Assembly: GCA_039814545.1 (NCBI GenBank)
Contig: JBCCBB010000005.1
Coordinates: 1 to 64,000 of the forward strand
Direction of reading: 5' to 3'
Source: CALBPI01 sp039814545
Lineage (GTDB): Bacteria > Pseudomonadota > Gammaproteobacteria > Steroidobacterales > Woeseiaceae
DNA: 64,000 nt
The notes below the pieces were generated by a model. That model worked only from the letters and a program-made list of their open reading frames with translations. It did not search any database and had not been told where the DNA came from. Both the position numbers and the translations under genes were made by a program. Below are positions 8,310-16,907 of the stretch, piece after piece (the first letter of the stretch is position 1; every line of letters starts with the position of its first letter).

Positions 8310-9149
8310 GTGACTGACGAGACCGCGATCCTGGACCGATACGGCGTCATGGGCCACCCTGTTTCGCACAGCAAATCGCCCGTCATCCACACGCTTTTCG
8401 CCGAGCAGACGGACCAGCACCTCAAGTATGAATTGCTCGACGTCCCTCGCGACAAGCTGGACACGGCCGTGCGCCAGTTTCAGCGCAGCGGCGGCCGCGG
8501 CCTCAACGTCACTGTGCCGCACAAGACGCGCGTCGTGCGGCTTGTCGACGAGCTTTCCGAAGAGGCCAGCATCGCGGGCGCCGTGAACACACTCATCATC
8601 GAGTCGGACCGTATCGTCGGCCACAACACAGACGGCATCGGTCTCGTCCGCGACCTCACCGATAACTGGGACTATTCCGCGGGCGGCAAACGCATCTTGG
8701 TGCTGGGCGCGGGCGGCGCCACCCAGGGCATCCTGGGTCCGCTACTGGAGCTGTCACCCGAAGAGCTCGTCATCGCCAACCGGAACGTTGAAAAGGCCAA
8801 GGCGCTGGCCGACCACTTCGGGACGCTGGGAGATGTGCGCGCCGTGAAGTTTGGCGAACTGCGTGACGGCGACACCTATGACCTGATCATCAATGCCACC
8901 TCGGCAGGATTGCAGGGCGAAGCGCCGCCGTTCCCGCGCAACGCTATCGACAGACATTCGACAGCTTGCTACGACCTGGCCTATGCGCTTCGAACGACGC
9001 CGTTCATCGCCTGGGCCCAACAGATGGATGCAGCCCGCACCCGCAGCGGCTGGGGCATGCTCATCGAACAGGCGGCAGAGTCTTTCCGGCTCTGGCGGGG
9101 CGTGATGCCCGACACAGGCCCCGTGCTCAAACAGTTGCCCGTCACCTGA
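8310..9149 (+). CDS. aroE: Shikimate dehydrogenase
   Basis: A 279-residue NADPH-dependent shikimate dehydrogenase of the aromatic amino acid pathway. The substrate-binding N-domain has YGVMGHPVSHSKSP and NVTVPHKT with catalytic Lys72, and NTDGIG with Asp108. The Rossmann domain has GAGGATQGILGPL and the NR of IANRNVEKA, which selects NADP. The C-terminus has QAAESFRLWRG. GTG at 8310 is used as start, with a GGACGAGGAG ribosome binding site about 10 bp upstream. Confidence 0.97.
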   Translation: MTDETAILDRYGVMGHPVSHSKSPVIHTLFAEQTDQHLKYELLDVPRDKLDTAVRQFQRSGGRGLNVTVPHKTRVVRLVDELSEEASIAGAVNTLIIESDRIVGHNTDGIGLVRDLTDNWDYSAGGKRILVLGAGGATQGILGPLLELSPEELVIANRNVEKAKALADHFGTLGDVRAVKFGELRDGDTYDLIINATSAGLQGEAPPFPRNAIDRHSTACYDLAYALRTTPFIAWAQQMDAARTRSGWGMLIEQAAESFRLWRGVMPDTGPVLKQLPVT

Positions 9150-9297
9150 AGCACCTGGCCCCGCCTCCAGGGGCTTAGACAGATAGTTCGACAGAGCTGT
9201 CGCATCAGTGCGACAAAATCTGTGCATCCACCCTAATCTCGACGTCGAATCCGCGCTGGCAACCCGCATCTGGTTGTCAGAATTAAGGAGCGACTCC

Positions 9298-10659
9298 ATG
9301 TTGAAGAAGTTTTTTGCCCCGGTGCTCGCGCTGGGTCTGCTGGCGGTAGCTGGCTGTGACGTATTTGACGATGATGACGACAACGTCGTACTCGAGTCGG
9401 CAACGATCCGTGTCCTGCACGCATCGCCCGACGCCCCGGACGTCAATGTCCTGATCGACGGCGACACGTTTGTTGCCGGCGCGCCCTTCAAGGCCGGCAC
9501 GGGCTTCAGCGTTGTCCGCCCGGGCACCTACAGCGTTCAGGTCGACGGCATCACGCCCGGCGGCACGGCGACCGTCATCTCGGCCGACGTCACGCTCGAC
9601 GCCGACACCGAAACGACGGTCATTGCCGTAGGCGGCGTCGCCAATATTGCGCCCCTGCTCATCACGAATGAGCGCAGCGCAGTCGCAGGCGGTAACTTCC
9701 GCGCCACAGTCGTGCACGCAGCACCCAATGCCCCGGCTGTAGACGTTTACGTCACGGCACCGGGAGCAGATCTCTCGGCCAGCGCGCCGCTCGGCAGCTT
9801 CTCGTTCCAGGGCTCGCTGGGTCCCGTCGATGTGGCCGCTGGTGACTACCAGATCAGCGTCACGGTGGCCGGCGATGCCAGCGCCGTCGTCTTCGACAGC
9901 GGTACGATCACGATCCCAGACGGCGCCAACCTGCTCCTCGCCGCCGTCGAGAACACGGGCCCGGGTGCCGCGCCCATCAGCCTCGTCGTACTCGACGGCG
10001 CGGGCGCCGGCGAAATCCTCGACACCAACACGCCGGCCGCACTTCGCGTGATTCACGCGTCACCCGACGCACCGGCTGTTGACGTCGTCGTCAACGATGG
10101 CTTTGCAGCACCGCTGATCGAAGACCTCGAGTTCCCGAACCCCGCGCCTAACGCCGTCGACTACGTCGAAGTACCGGCTGCGGACTACAACGTGAAAGTC
10201 ACGGTCGCCAACGACCCGGGCGTTATCGCCATTGACGCTGACCTGACGCTCGACGCTGGTGTGAACTACTCGGTCTACGCTGTCGACTTCCTGGCCAACA
10301 TCGCGCCGCTCGTCCTCGTTGATGATCCGCGTGCCATCGCCACGGAAGCACGTGTGCGCATCGTGCACGCCTCGCCCACGGCTCAGGACGTCGACATCTA
10401 TGTCACGGCGCCGGGTACCGACATCGCGACGGTCGACCCGACCTTCGCCACGGTACCGTTCCAGGCTGAGACGGGTTACGTCCCGCTGGCCGGCGGCACC
10501 TACACGGTGACGGTCGTACCAGCAGGCACGACGACGGCAGCCATCGGCCCGATCGACATCACGATCGCCGACGGCGGCGTCTACACGGCGATTGCCCGTG
10601 ACCCGCTGCCCGGCTCGACGGACCTCGGTCTGATCCTGCTCGACGACTTCAACGACTAA
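9298..10659 (+). CDS. DUF4397 repeat lipoprotein
   Basis: A 453-residue exported lipoprotein. ATG at 9298 has a strong ribosome binding site (AAGGAG, 7 bp away) and a type II signal peptide ending LLAVAGC, so Cys20 is the lipid site; the frame is open further upstream but without a good start. The residue after Cys is Asp, followed by a short acidic run (DVFDDDDDN). Four tandem beta-rich units follow, each opening with a variant of RVLHASPDAPDVNVL (near residues 40, 135, 250 and 353), the DUF4397 signature. Function is unknown; a surface or periplasmic beta-sandwich array is likely. A strong terminator follows. Confidence 0.85.
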   Translation: MLKKFFAPVLALGLLAVAGCDVFDDDDDNVVLESATIRVLHASPDAPDVNVLIDGDTFVAGAPFKAGTGFSVVRPGTYSVQVDGITPGGTATVISADVTLDADTETTVIAVGGVANIAPLLITNERSAVAGGNFRATVVHAAPNAPAVDVYVTAPGADLSASAPLGSFSFQGSLGPVDVAAGDYQISVTVAGDASAVVFDSGTITIPDGANLLLAAVENTGPGAAPISLVVLDGAGAGEILDTNTPAALRVIHASPDAPAVDVVVNDGFAAPLIEDLEFPNPAPNAVDYVEVPAADYNVKVTVANDPGVIAIDADLTLDAGVNYSVYAVDFLANIAPLVLVDDPRAIATEARVRIVHASPTAQDVDIYVTAPGTDIATVDPTFATVPFQAETGYVPLAGGTYTVTVVPAGTTTAAIGPIDITIADGGVYTAIARDPLPGSTDLGLILLDDFND

Positions 10660-10697
10660 GCTCGTGGTGCCGGCCACCCCGCTGGCACAGTCGTACA

Positions 10698-10729
10698 GGC
10701 CTCCCCGCTTCGGCGGGGAGGCCTTTTTT
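10698..10729 (+). terminator. Rho-independent terminator after the DUF4397 gene
   Basis: A perfect 11-bp stem (GGCCTCCCCGC / GCGGGGAGGCC) with a TTCG tetraloop, followed by six T. It lies 38 bp after the stop codon. The opposite strand lacks a T run, so it serves the plus-strand gene. Confidence 0.95.
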
Positions 10730-10734
10730 GTGCG

Positions 10735-12081
10735 CTAGCGCATCGTGACGAATTCTTCGGCGCTCGTCGGATGGATGGCCACGGTGTCATCGAAGTCGCG
10801 CTTGGTCGCACCCATGCGCAAAGCCACCGCGAACCCCTGCAGCATCTCGTCGGCGCCATCACCAAAGACGTGGCAGCCCACGATGCGCTCCTCCTCACCC
10901 ACGCAGACGAGCTTCATCGCGGCGTGTCGCTTCTCCGATCCGAGCGCGTAGCGCATGGGCGTGAAGCCCGAGGTGTAAACGCGCACGGCGTCGCCATGTT
11001 CGGCGCACGCTTCGGCTTCGGTCATACCCACCGTGCCCGTGGGCGGATGGGTGAAGATCACGGTGGCAATGTTCTCGTAGTCGAGGCGACGGTCGGCCAT
11101 GCCGCCCCAGAGTCGATCGGAAAGCCGGCGGCCCGCCGCAATGGCCACGGGCGTGAGCGCGACGGCACCCGTGACGTCGCCGAGCGCGAAAATATGCGGC
11201 ACGGTGGTCTGCTGCCAGGCATCAACGGGCACAAACCCGTCTGCATCGGCCCGCAGGCCCGCCGCCGCCAGATTGAGGTCATCGGTCGCCGCAGCGCGGC
11301 CGATCGCCCAGATGACACAGTCCAGCCGCTCGAACGCCCGCCCATCCTCGGTCTCGAGAGTGAGCCCGTCTGAGGTCTTCATCAGTGAGGTGGGTACGGC
11401 GTGCTGTTCGACGGTGATGCCATCCGCGGCCAACGCGCCGGCCACCTCTTCGCGCAGCATCTCGTCGAAGCTTCGCAGCACCCCGTCGAAACGCGTGAGG
11501 ATCGTCACCTCCGCGCCCAGGGCCTGCAGGACCCCGCCGAGCTCGACGGCCACGTAGCCGCTGCCGGCGATGGCGATGCGCCTGGGCATCTGCTCGAGCT
11601 CGAAGAAGCTGTCGGAGGTGATGCCGAGTTCAGCGCCGGGCAAGTCGGGCCAGCGCGGGAAACCGCCCGTCGCGATCGTGATGCGTTCGGCCCTGTAGCG
11701 ACGGCCGTTGGCCTCAACCGTGTGCGCGTCGACGAAGTGCGCGCGGCCGTCGATGACCTCAATGTCCTTGCTCGACAGGTTGCGCGCGTAGATGTCGTTG
11801 AGACGGCGCACATAGGCGTCGCGGGCCGTCTTGAGCGACGCCCAGTCATGGCCCGGCGCGTGCGGTGCGAACCCGTAGGACGGTGCCAACCCGCCTTCGT
11901 GGGCGATACTGGCCGCATACCACATGACCTTCTTGGGCACGCAGCCCACGTTCACGCAGGTACCGCCGAGCGGACCCGATTCAAACACCAAGACACGGGC
12001 ACCGTACTGCGCCGCGCGCTGAGCGTGGGCCAGGCCGCCGCTGCCGCCGCCAATCACAATCAGGTCGTAGTCGTCACTCAT
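10735..12081 (-). CDS. gor: Glutathione-disulfide reductase
   Basis: A 448-residue FAD/NADPH disulfide reductase that regenerates reduced glutathione. It has the FAD dinucleotide fold (DYDLIVIGGGSGGLAHAQRA), the redox-active disulfide GGTCVNVGCVPKK (Cys42, Cys47), an NADPH fold (IAIAGSGYVAVELGGVLQALG), FALGDVTG, and the C-terminal HPTSAEEFV with the active-site His. GTCVNVGCVPKK and the terminus fit glutathione reductase better than other pyridine nucleotide disulfide reductases. Two adjacent ATGs exist (12084 and 12081); the second has better spacing from AAAGACGA. The gene is divergent from prlC. Confidence 0.93.
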   Translation of the reverse strand: MSDDYDLIVIGGGSGGLAHAQRAAQYGARVLVFESGPLGGTCVNVGCVPKKVMWYAASIAHEGGLAPSYGFAPHAPGHDWASLKTARDAYVRRLNDIYARNLSSKDIEVIDGRAHFVDAHTVEANGRRYRAERITIATGGFPRWPDLPGAELGITSDSFFELEQMPRRIAIAGSGYVAVELGGVLQALGAEVTILTRFDGVLRSFDEMLREEVAGALAADGITVEQHAVPTSLMKTSDGLTLETEDGRAFERLDCVIWAIGRAAATDDLNLAAAGLRADADGFVPVDAWQQTTVPHIFALGDVTGAVALTPVAIAAGRRLSDRLWGGMADRRLDYENIATVIFTHPPTGTVGMTEAEACAEHGDAVRVYTSGFTPMRYALGSEKRHAAMKLVCVGEEERIVGCHVFGDGADEMLQGFAVALRMGATKRDFDDTVAIHPTSAEEFVTMR

Positions 12082-12162
12082 CATTCGTCTTTTTCGAAGC
12101 CGGCTGGAGCGCCGAAAACGCATGCTACACTTCCGAGCGTTCTAGCTTAAATCCGTCGCCAC

Positions 12163-14193
12163 ATGCCGCCTTCCACAACGCAGGACGCGTTCCCGGGCCT
12201 GCCAGATTTCGACTCGATCACCGCGACGGATATCGTGCCTTTGACCGAGGCCCTGATCGCGCGCAGCCGCGAGCGCGTACAGGCACTTGAGGCACTCGAG
12301 TCGCCCGACTTCGACAATTTCGTGGTGCCCTTCGAGGAGCTGCGACACGACGTGTCGCGAACCTGGTCGCCCGTGTCGCACCTGCAGATGGTGCGCAACA
12401 GCGAGACCTGGCAGGCGCATTACCTGGAGGCACTGGGCCTGTTGGCAGCCTTCCAGTCCGAGCTGGCCCAGAACACCCGGTTGTTCACCAACTTCGAAGC
12501 CCTGCACGATGCGCTCGATGAGGACGCCGACCACGAGCAGCGCGCGCTGCTAGAACACGCGTTGCGCGACTTCCGGCTTGCGGGCGTGGCGCTCAACGAG
12601 GACGACAAGGCCCGCTTCCGGGCGCTCTCGCAGGCGCTGTCTGAAGACCAGGCCAGTTTCTCAAGCAACCTGCAGCAGAGCGGCGACGCGTGGCAGTGGG
12701 CCACGCGCGACGCCGATGCCGTTGCGGGCATTCCCGACACCTTTCTGGCAACCGCAGCACGCGCCGCCGAGCAGGCCGGGCAGGACGGCTGGTTGTTCGA
12801 CCTGGCGCAGCCCACCTACATTGCCGTTATGACCCATGCCCGCGCGCGCGACACGCGCAAGCGCTTCTACACGGCCTGGCTGACGCGTGCCGCGGACACG
12901 GGCCCACACGACGTGAAGTGGGACAATGCGGCGCTCATGGCACGTATCCTGGGCCACCGCACGGAGATGGCCGGGCTGCTCGGCTTCGACAATTACGCGG
13001 AGTACTCGCTGGCACCCAAAATGGCCGGCAGCGTCGATGAGGTTGTCAGCTTCCTGAAGGACCTTGCACAACGCAGTTTGCCGACGGCGCGCCGCGAGCT
13101 CGCCGAGCTGCAGCTGCTCGCAGGTCACGAGCTTGCGCCCTGGGATCTCGCGTTCTTCAGCGAGCGCCTGCGCGAGCAGCATTACGCCATCTCCGAGGAG
13201 CAGGTCCGCCCCTACTTCCCTGCGGGTCGTGTGATGGACGGTTTGTTCGGCCTGGCCGAGCGCCTGTTCGGGCTGTCGCTGGAGCGCAACGAAGCACCCT
13301 CCGTCTGGCACGACAGCGTTGAGTTCATCGTCGTCCGAGATGCCGGCGGCGAGATCATGGGCAGCTTCTACACCGACCTCTACGCGCGCGCGGGGAAACG
13401 CGCCGGCGCCTGGATCGACGAGTGCATCGTCAGAAAGGCTTTGCCCGGAAGCAGCGCCCTGCCCGTTGGCTACCTCGTCTGCAACTTCCCGCCCGAGCAG
13501 CCCGACGCGCCTTCGCTGCTGACGCACGACGAAGTGGTGACGCTATTCCACGAGTTTGGCCACATGCTGCACCACCTGCTCACGCGGGTCGGCTACCCGA
13601 GTATTGCCGGCATCAACGGCGTGCCCTGGGACGCCGTCGAGCTGCCCAGTCAGTTTCTCGAGAACTTCGCCTGGCAGTTCGATGTGTTGCGCCAGTGCTC
13701 GGGGCACTATCAGGACGGCACGCCGCTGCCGCGCGTCGTCTTCGACCGACTCGCCGCCGCGCGCAATGCCGGCGCGGGCCTCAGCATGCTGCGCCAGCTC
13801 GAGTTTTCGTTGTTCGACTTCCAGCTGCACGCCCGCAGCGACGCGGCCGAATCCGGCGTGCTCGAAACCGTGCGCGACAGCACTCGCGCCGAGGTTGCGC
13901 TCGTGCCGCCACCCGAGTGGGTGCGGTTTGAGAACGGCTTCGCCCACATCTTCGCGGGCGGCTACGCCGCGGGCTACTACAGCTACAAGTGGGCCGAGGT
14001 GCTCGCCGCCGATGCCTTTGCCGCGTTTGACGAGGCGGGCGACGTGTTCGACCCGGGTACCGCCGGGCGATTCCGCCAGCACATTCTCGAGGTCGGCGGC
14101 AGCCGCGATATTCACCATGCTTATGTCGCGTTCCGTGGCAGAACGCCGCGAATTGACGCCTTGCTGCAGCAACACGGCATCGAAGCCGCCTGA
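12163..14193 (+). CDS. prlC: Oligopeptidase A (M3 metallopeptidase)
   Basis: A 676-residue cytoplasmic zinc oligopeptidase that degrades short peptides, including cleaved signal peptides. The zinc site is LFHEFGHMLHHLL, with His463 and His467. The third ligand Glu is in the downstream GVPWDAVELPSQFLENF block. The long N-terminal helical part (FDSITATDIVPLTEALI) and the C-terminal GYAAGYYSYKWAEVLAADAF are characteristic. Length matches the E. coli protein (680). It stands alone between gor and the HD gene. Confidence 0.95.
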   Translation: MPPSTTQDAFPGLPDFDSITATDIVPLTEALIARSRERVQALEALESPDFDNFVVPFEELRHDVSRTWSPVSHLQMVRNSETWQAHYLEALGLLAAFQSELAQNTRLFTNFEALHDALDEDADHEQRALLEHALRDFRLAGVALNEDDKARFRALSQALSEDQASFSSNLQQSGDAWQWATRDADAVAGIPDTFLATAARAAEQAGQDGWLFDLAQPTYIAVMTHARARDTRKRFYTAWLTRAADTGPHDVKWDNAALMARILGHRTEMAGLLGFDNYAEYSLAPKMAGSVDEVVSFLKDLAQRSLPTARRELAELQLLAGHELAPWDLAFFSERLREQHYAISEEQVRPYFPAGRVMDGLFGLAERLFGLSLERNEAPSVWHDSVEFIVVRDAGGEIMGSFYTDLYARAGKRAGAWIDECIVRKALPGSSALPVGYLVCNFPPEQPDAPSLLTHDEVVTLFHEFGHMLHHLLTRVGYPSIAGINGVPWDAVELPSQFLENFAWQFDVLRQCSGHYQDGTPLPRVVFDRLAAARNAGAGLSMLRQLEFSLFDFQLHARSDAAESGVLETVRDSTRAEVALVPPPEWVRFENGFAHIFAGGYAAGYYSYKWAEVLAADAFAAFDEAGDVFDPGTAGRFRQHILEVGGSRDIHHAYVAFRGRTPRIDALLQQHGIEAA

Positions 14194-14276
14194 CGCACGT
14201 CGGGTTTGCTGGCGCCGAGCCCGGGCGCTGCCGTACACTGGGTCGATTCGACAGAAGTTCAGGTTCGACCCGATAC

Positions 14277-15326
14277 GTGCCTAAAGAACTCGACAACAGC
14301 GTACCGCGCATGCGCCCGTTGCGGGACCGTCGCAACAACTACGACGTCACCGATGAGGTGGACGTGTCGTCCATGGTGGCCGTCCGCGACGCGGTCGGGA
14401 CCTTGTTCCTCGAGAGCTATCCCGAAGCCGCCTACGACCGCATCTGGCTGGCCTTCCACGATTTCGAACGCCTGTTCACGGGTCGCATGCCCGACTACCA
14501 CGGCTGTGACACGACCTATCACGACGTCCAGCACACGCTCGATATGACGCTGGCCGTTGCACGGCTCATTGCAGGCTATGAACGCAGCGTCGATGCCGAG
14601 CGCTCACTGGGCCCCGCGCGCGCGGAGCTCGCACTGATCATCTCGCTGTTCCACGACGCCGGTTACATCCGCCACATGCAGCGCGACTCCGATGTTCGCA
14701 ATGGCGCGCACTACACACGAATTCATGTCTCGCGCAGCGCCGAGTTTCTGCGCAGCTACTTGAACCGTATCGGGCTCGGTCACAGTGCGGACCGGGCCGC
14801 CGAAATCGTGCACTTCACGGGCTACGAGATCGACCTAAAGCGGCTCAACGTGCCTGACCCACGCGACATCCGACTCGGCTGCATTATCGGCACGGGCGAT
14901 CTGCTCGCGCAGATGGCCGACCGCTGCTACCTCGAAAAATGCCGCGACCGCTTGTACGACGAATTCGTCATCGGGGGCATCGCCATGCCTATGGGCGACG
15001 ACGGTGACCCCGACGTGCGGTACGAGTCAGGGGAAGACCTGCTGCGCAAGACGCCGGGCTTTTTCAAAGACGGTGCGCAGCGCAGGCTCGACGCCGAGTT
15101 TGACCGCACCTACCGCTTCATCGAGCCGCTGTTCGACGGCCGCAATCCCTACATCGAGTCCATTAATCGCAACATGCGTTACCTGCAGTGCGTCATCGAC
15201 ACGGGTAACTGGGCGGGCCTGCGCCGGCAGCCGCCCGTCTACGTCGGGGAGCCCGATTCCTCGGAAAGCATGCGGGTGCTTGTGGACGAACTGCGCGATG
15301 CCGTCGCGCGCGAACAGGTGGCCTGA
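14277..15326 (+). CDS. HD-domain phosphohydrolase, cyclic-nucleotide phosphodiesterase-like
   Basis: A 349-residue predicted cytoplasmic HD-superfamily enzyme. Metal ligands are visible in order: YHDVQHTLD, then LFHDAGY (the HD pair), a downstream His in HYTRIHVSRS, and Asp in GTGDLLAQMADR. The YHDVQHTLDMT block resembles the YHNxxHAxDV signature of class I cyclic-nucleotide phosphodiesterases. That is suggestive rather than decisive; other HD hydrolases share parts of it. GTG at 14277 is the longest start; ATG at 14310 is an alternative. It ends 4 bp from the convergent panD stop. Confidence 0.75.
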   Translation: MPKELDNSVPRMRPLRDRRNNYDVTDEVDVSSMVAVRDAVGTLFLESYPEAAYDRIWLAFHDFERLFTGRMPDYHGCDTTYHDVQHTLDMTLAVARLIAGYERSVDAERSLGPARAELALIISLFHDAGYIRHMQRDSDVRNGAHYTRIHVSRSAEFLRSYLNRIGLGHSADRAAEIVHFTGYEIDLKRLNVPDPRDIRLGCIIGTGDLLAQMADRCYLEKCRDRLYDEFVIGGIAMPMGDDGDPDVRYESGEDLLRKTPGFFKDGAQRRLDAEFDRTYRFIEPLFDGRNPYIESINRNMRYLQCVIDTGNWAGLRRQPPVYVGEPDSSESMRVLVDELRDAVAREQVA

Positions 15327-15330
15327 ACCG

Positions 15331-15696
15331 TCAGACGACGGTGCGCGGCATCTCCGTCAGGTAGCGCACGAAGCGATTGCGTTCATCGACGAGAATGGCG
15401 CACGGATCAAGCGGGCGGTCCGTGAGTTCGAAGGCCATGATGATGAGCTCTTCACCTTCACTGATCAGGTGTGCCGCGGCCCCGTTCATGCAGATCACGC
15501 CCGAGTCGCGCTCACCGGCAATGACGTAGGTTTCGAGACGCGCGCCCGACGTGTTCGAGACGACAAGCACCTTTTCGTTTTCCCACATGCCCGCGCGCTC
15601 GATGAGCGCACGGTCGATCGTGATGCTGCCGACATAGTTCACGTCGGCCTCGGTGACCCGGGCCTTGTGGATTTTGGAACGCATTACCCAACGCAC
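15331..15696 (-). CDS. panD: Aspartate 1-decarboxylase proenzyme
   Basis: A 121-residue pyruvoyl enzyme that makes beta-alanine for pantothenate and CoA. The self-cleavage site is Gly23-Ser24 in YVGSITID. Family residues such as SKIHKARVTEAD, NTSGARLETYVI and SGVICMNGAAAHL are present. GTG at 15696 is chosen because GGAG lies 8 bp upstream and the first residues then align with E. coli PanD; an internal ATG at 15684 is possible. No other pan gene is nearby, and a 135-bp gap separates it from the trp-linked DUF2007 gene. Confidence 0.93.
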   Translation of the reverse strand: MRWVMRSKIHKARVTEADVNYVGSITIDRALIERAGMWENEKVLVVSNTSGARLETYVIAGERDSGVICMNGAAAHLISEGEELIIMAFELTDRPLDPCAILVDERNRFVRYLTEMPRTVV

Positions 15697-15831
15697 GGCG
15701 TTGACTCCATTCTTTGTGATGCGCGTACGCCCGGGGGCTTTGGCTCCGGGCCGCCGACCTGCCGATTCCGGAGGCCGAAGCGCTGCGCAAAAGGGCGGCT
15801 ATTGTAGCCGATCGCCGCGGCCCGGGGCGCC

Positions 15832-16140
15832 TCAGCCGCTATCGGGGCGGCCGCACTGCCAGCAGGCCGCAAACTGCGGCTCGTTCTCAGCACCGCAGTT
15901 GCTGCATCGCCAGGGCTCGCCGGCCACGGGTGCCGCCCGGGCCTCCTCGATGATCTCGAGCGCCCGCTGGGCGTCGAGTGGCTTGACCCAGAGCTGGGGC
16001 CAGACCTCCGTGAACGGCACCTCGCCGAGCACGCCGCCCAGGTTCTGGTTGCGGATTTCGGTAGGGATGCCTTCGGCTTCGAGCACGTTTCGGTAGTGGG
16101 CCACCGTCACGAGATTGTCGGCCGTGAAGACCTTCTTCAC
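15832..16140 (-). CDS. DUF2007 protein with C-terminal zinc ribbon
   Basis: A 102-residue protein. Residues 1-70 form a DUF2007 (signal-transducing PII-like fold) domain with the typical start KKVFTADNLVTVAHYRNVLE and LWVKPLDAQRALEII. The tail has two CxxC pairs (CSNCG and CWQCG), a zinc ribbon. Function is unknown. Its ATG overlaps the trpA stop by 4 bp, so it is translated as the last gene of the trp operon. DUF2007 genes elsewhere are also seen near biosynthetic genes, but no role in tryptophan synthesis is established. Confidence 0.85.
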   Translation of the reverse strand: MKKVFTADNLVTVAHYRNVLEAEGIPTEIRNQNLGGVLGEVPFTEVWPQLWVKPLDAQRALEIIEEARAAPVAGEPWRCSNCGAENEPQFAACWQCGRPDSG

Positions 16141-16907
16141 GGCGTGCGCAGCGCCGCCAAAAACGCACCCGGGTTGTCGCCGCGCTCAAGCACTTCGACG
16201 AGCGCCGAGCCGACGATAACGCCGGCGGCAGCCCCTGCCAGACGCTCGACATCGGCGCGCGAGCGAATCCCGAACCCGGCGCAGACCGGCAGGTTTGAAA
16301 CGTCGCTGACATTCTTGAGATAGTCGGTGACTTCGGCAGGCAATTCGGCGCCGCCGCCCGTAATCCCCGTGATCGTAACGGCATACACGAAGCCGCGGCT
16401 CTCACGGCACAGGGTTTCCAGCCGATCTGCGGGTGTGGCCGGCGTGACGAGCTGCACCAGACCAATACCGTGGGCCTGCATGGCTTCGCGGAACGCCTCG
16501 GACTCCTCGAACGGCAGATCCGGCACGATGAAGCCGCAGACGCCCGCCTCGAGCGCGGCCGCGCCCAGCGCGTCGTAGCCATAGGCCAACAGCGGGTTGA
16601 GATAGGACATGAGCACGAGCGGCGTGTCGATCTGCTCACGGTTCGCCGTGAGCGTTTCGAGGATCCAGCGCAGGCTCACACCTTTTTCGATGGCCGCGAA
16701 ACTCGATCGCTGGATGGTCATGCCATCGGCCATGGGGTCCGAAAACGGGACGCCAATCTCGACGACATCGGCGTGTTCCGCGACCGCCTGCAACGTTTCG
16801 ATAAACGTATCCGGCTCGGGGTAACCGGCCGTCATGAACGGCACGAGTGCGCCGCCCTCCGCTGCGCCCTTGTTCAGTGCCTCTGTGATGCGTTCATGCG
16901 CCTGCAT
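16137..16907 (-). CDS. trpA: Tryptophan synthase alpha chain
   Basis: A 256-residue TIM barrel that cleaves indole-3-glycerol phosphate to indole. The frame is open further upstream, but MQAHERITEALN at 16907 is the family start and overlaps the end of trpB by 14 bp. Catalytic Glu is in VVEIGVPFSDPMADG, and catalytic Asp in GFIVPDLPFEE. Phosphate loop residues occur in ITGITGGG and GFGIRS. Forms the channelled alpha2-beta2 complex with TrpB encoded immediately upstream. Confidence 0.97.
   Translation of the reverse strand: MQAHERITEALNKGAAEGGALVPFMTAGYPEPDTFIETLQAVAEHADVVEIGVPFSDPMADGMTIQRSSFAAIEKGVSLRWILETLTANREQIDTPLVLMSYLNPLLAYGYDALGAAALEAGVCGFIVPDLPFEESEAFREAMQAHGIGLVQLVTPATPADRLETLCRESRGFVYAVTITGITGGGAELPAEVTDYLKNVSDVSNLPVCAGFGIRSRADVERLAGAAAGVIVGSALVEVLERGDNPGAFLAALRTP

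Noticed and set aside
7149..8624. Long open frame (491 codons) on the minus strand opposite hemB and aroE
   Set aside because: It is antisense to two unmistakable genes, contains Val/Asp/Arg-rich sequence with no motif, and arises from high third-position GC.
9197..9212. Hairpin GTCGCA-TCAG-TGCGAC after aroE
   Set aside because: A short 6-bp stem followed by AAAA rather than T on the plus strand, so not a convincing terminator; may be part of the leader of the DUF4397 gene.
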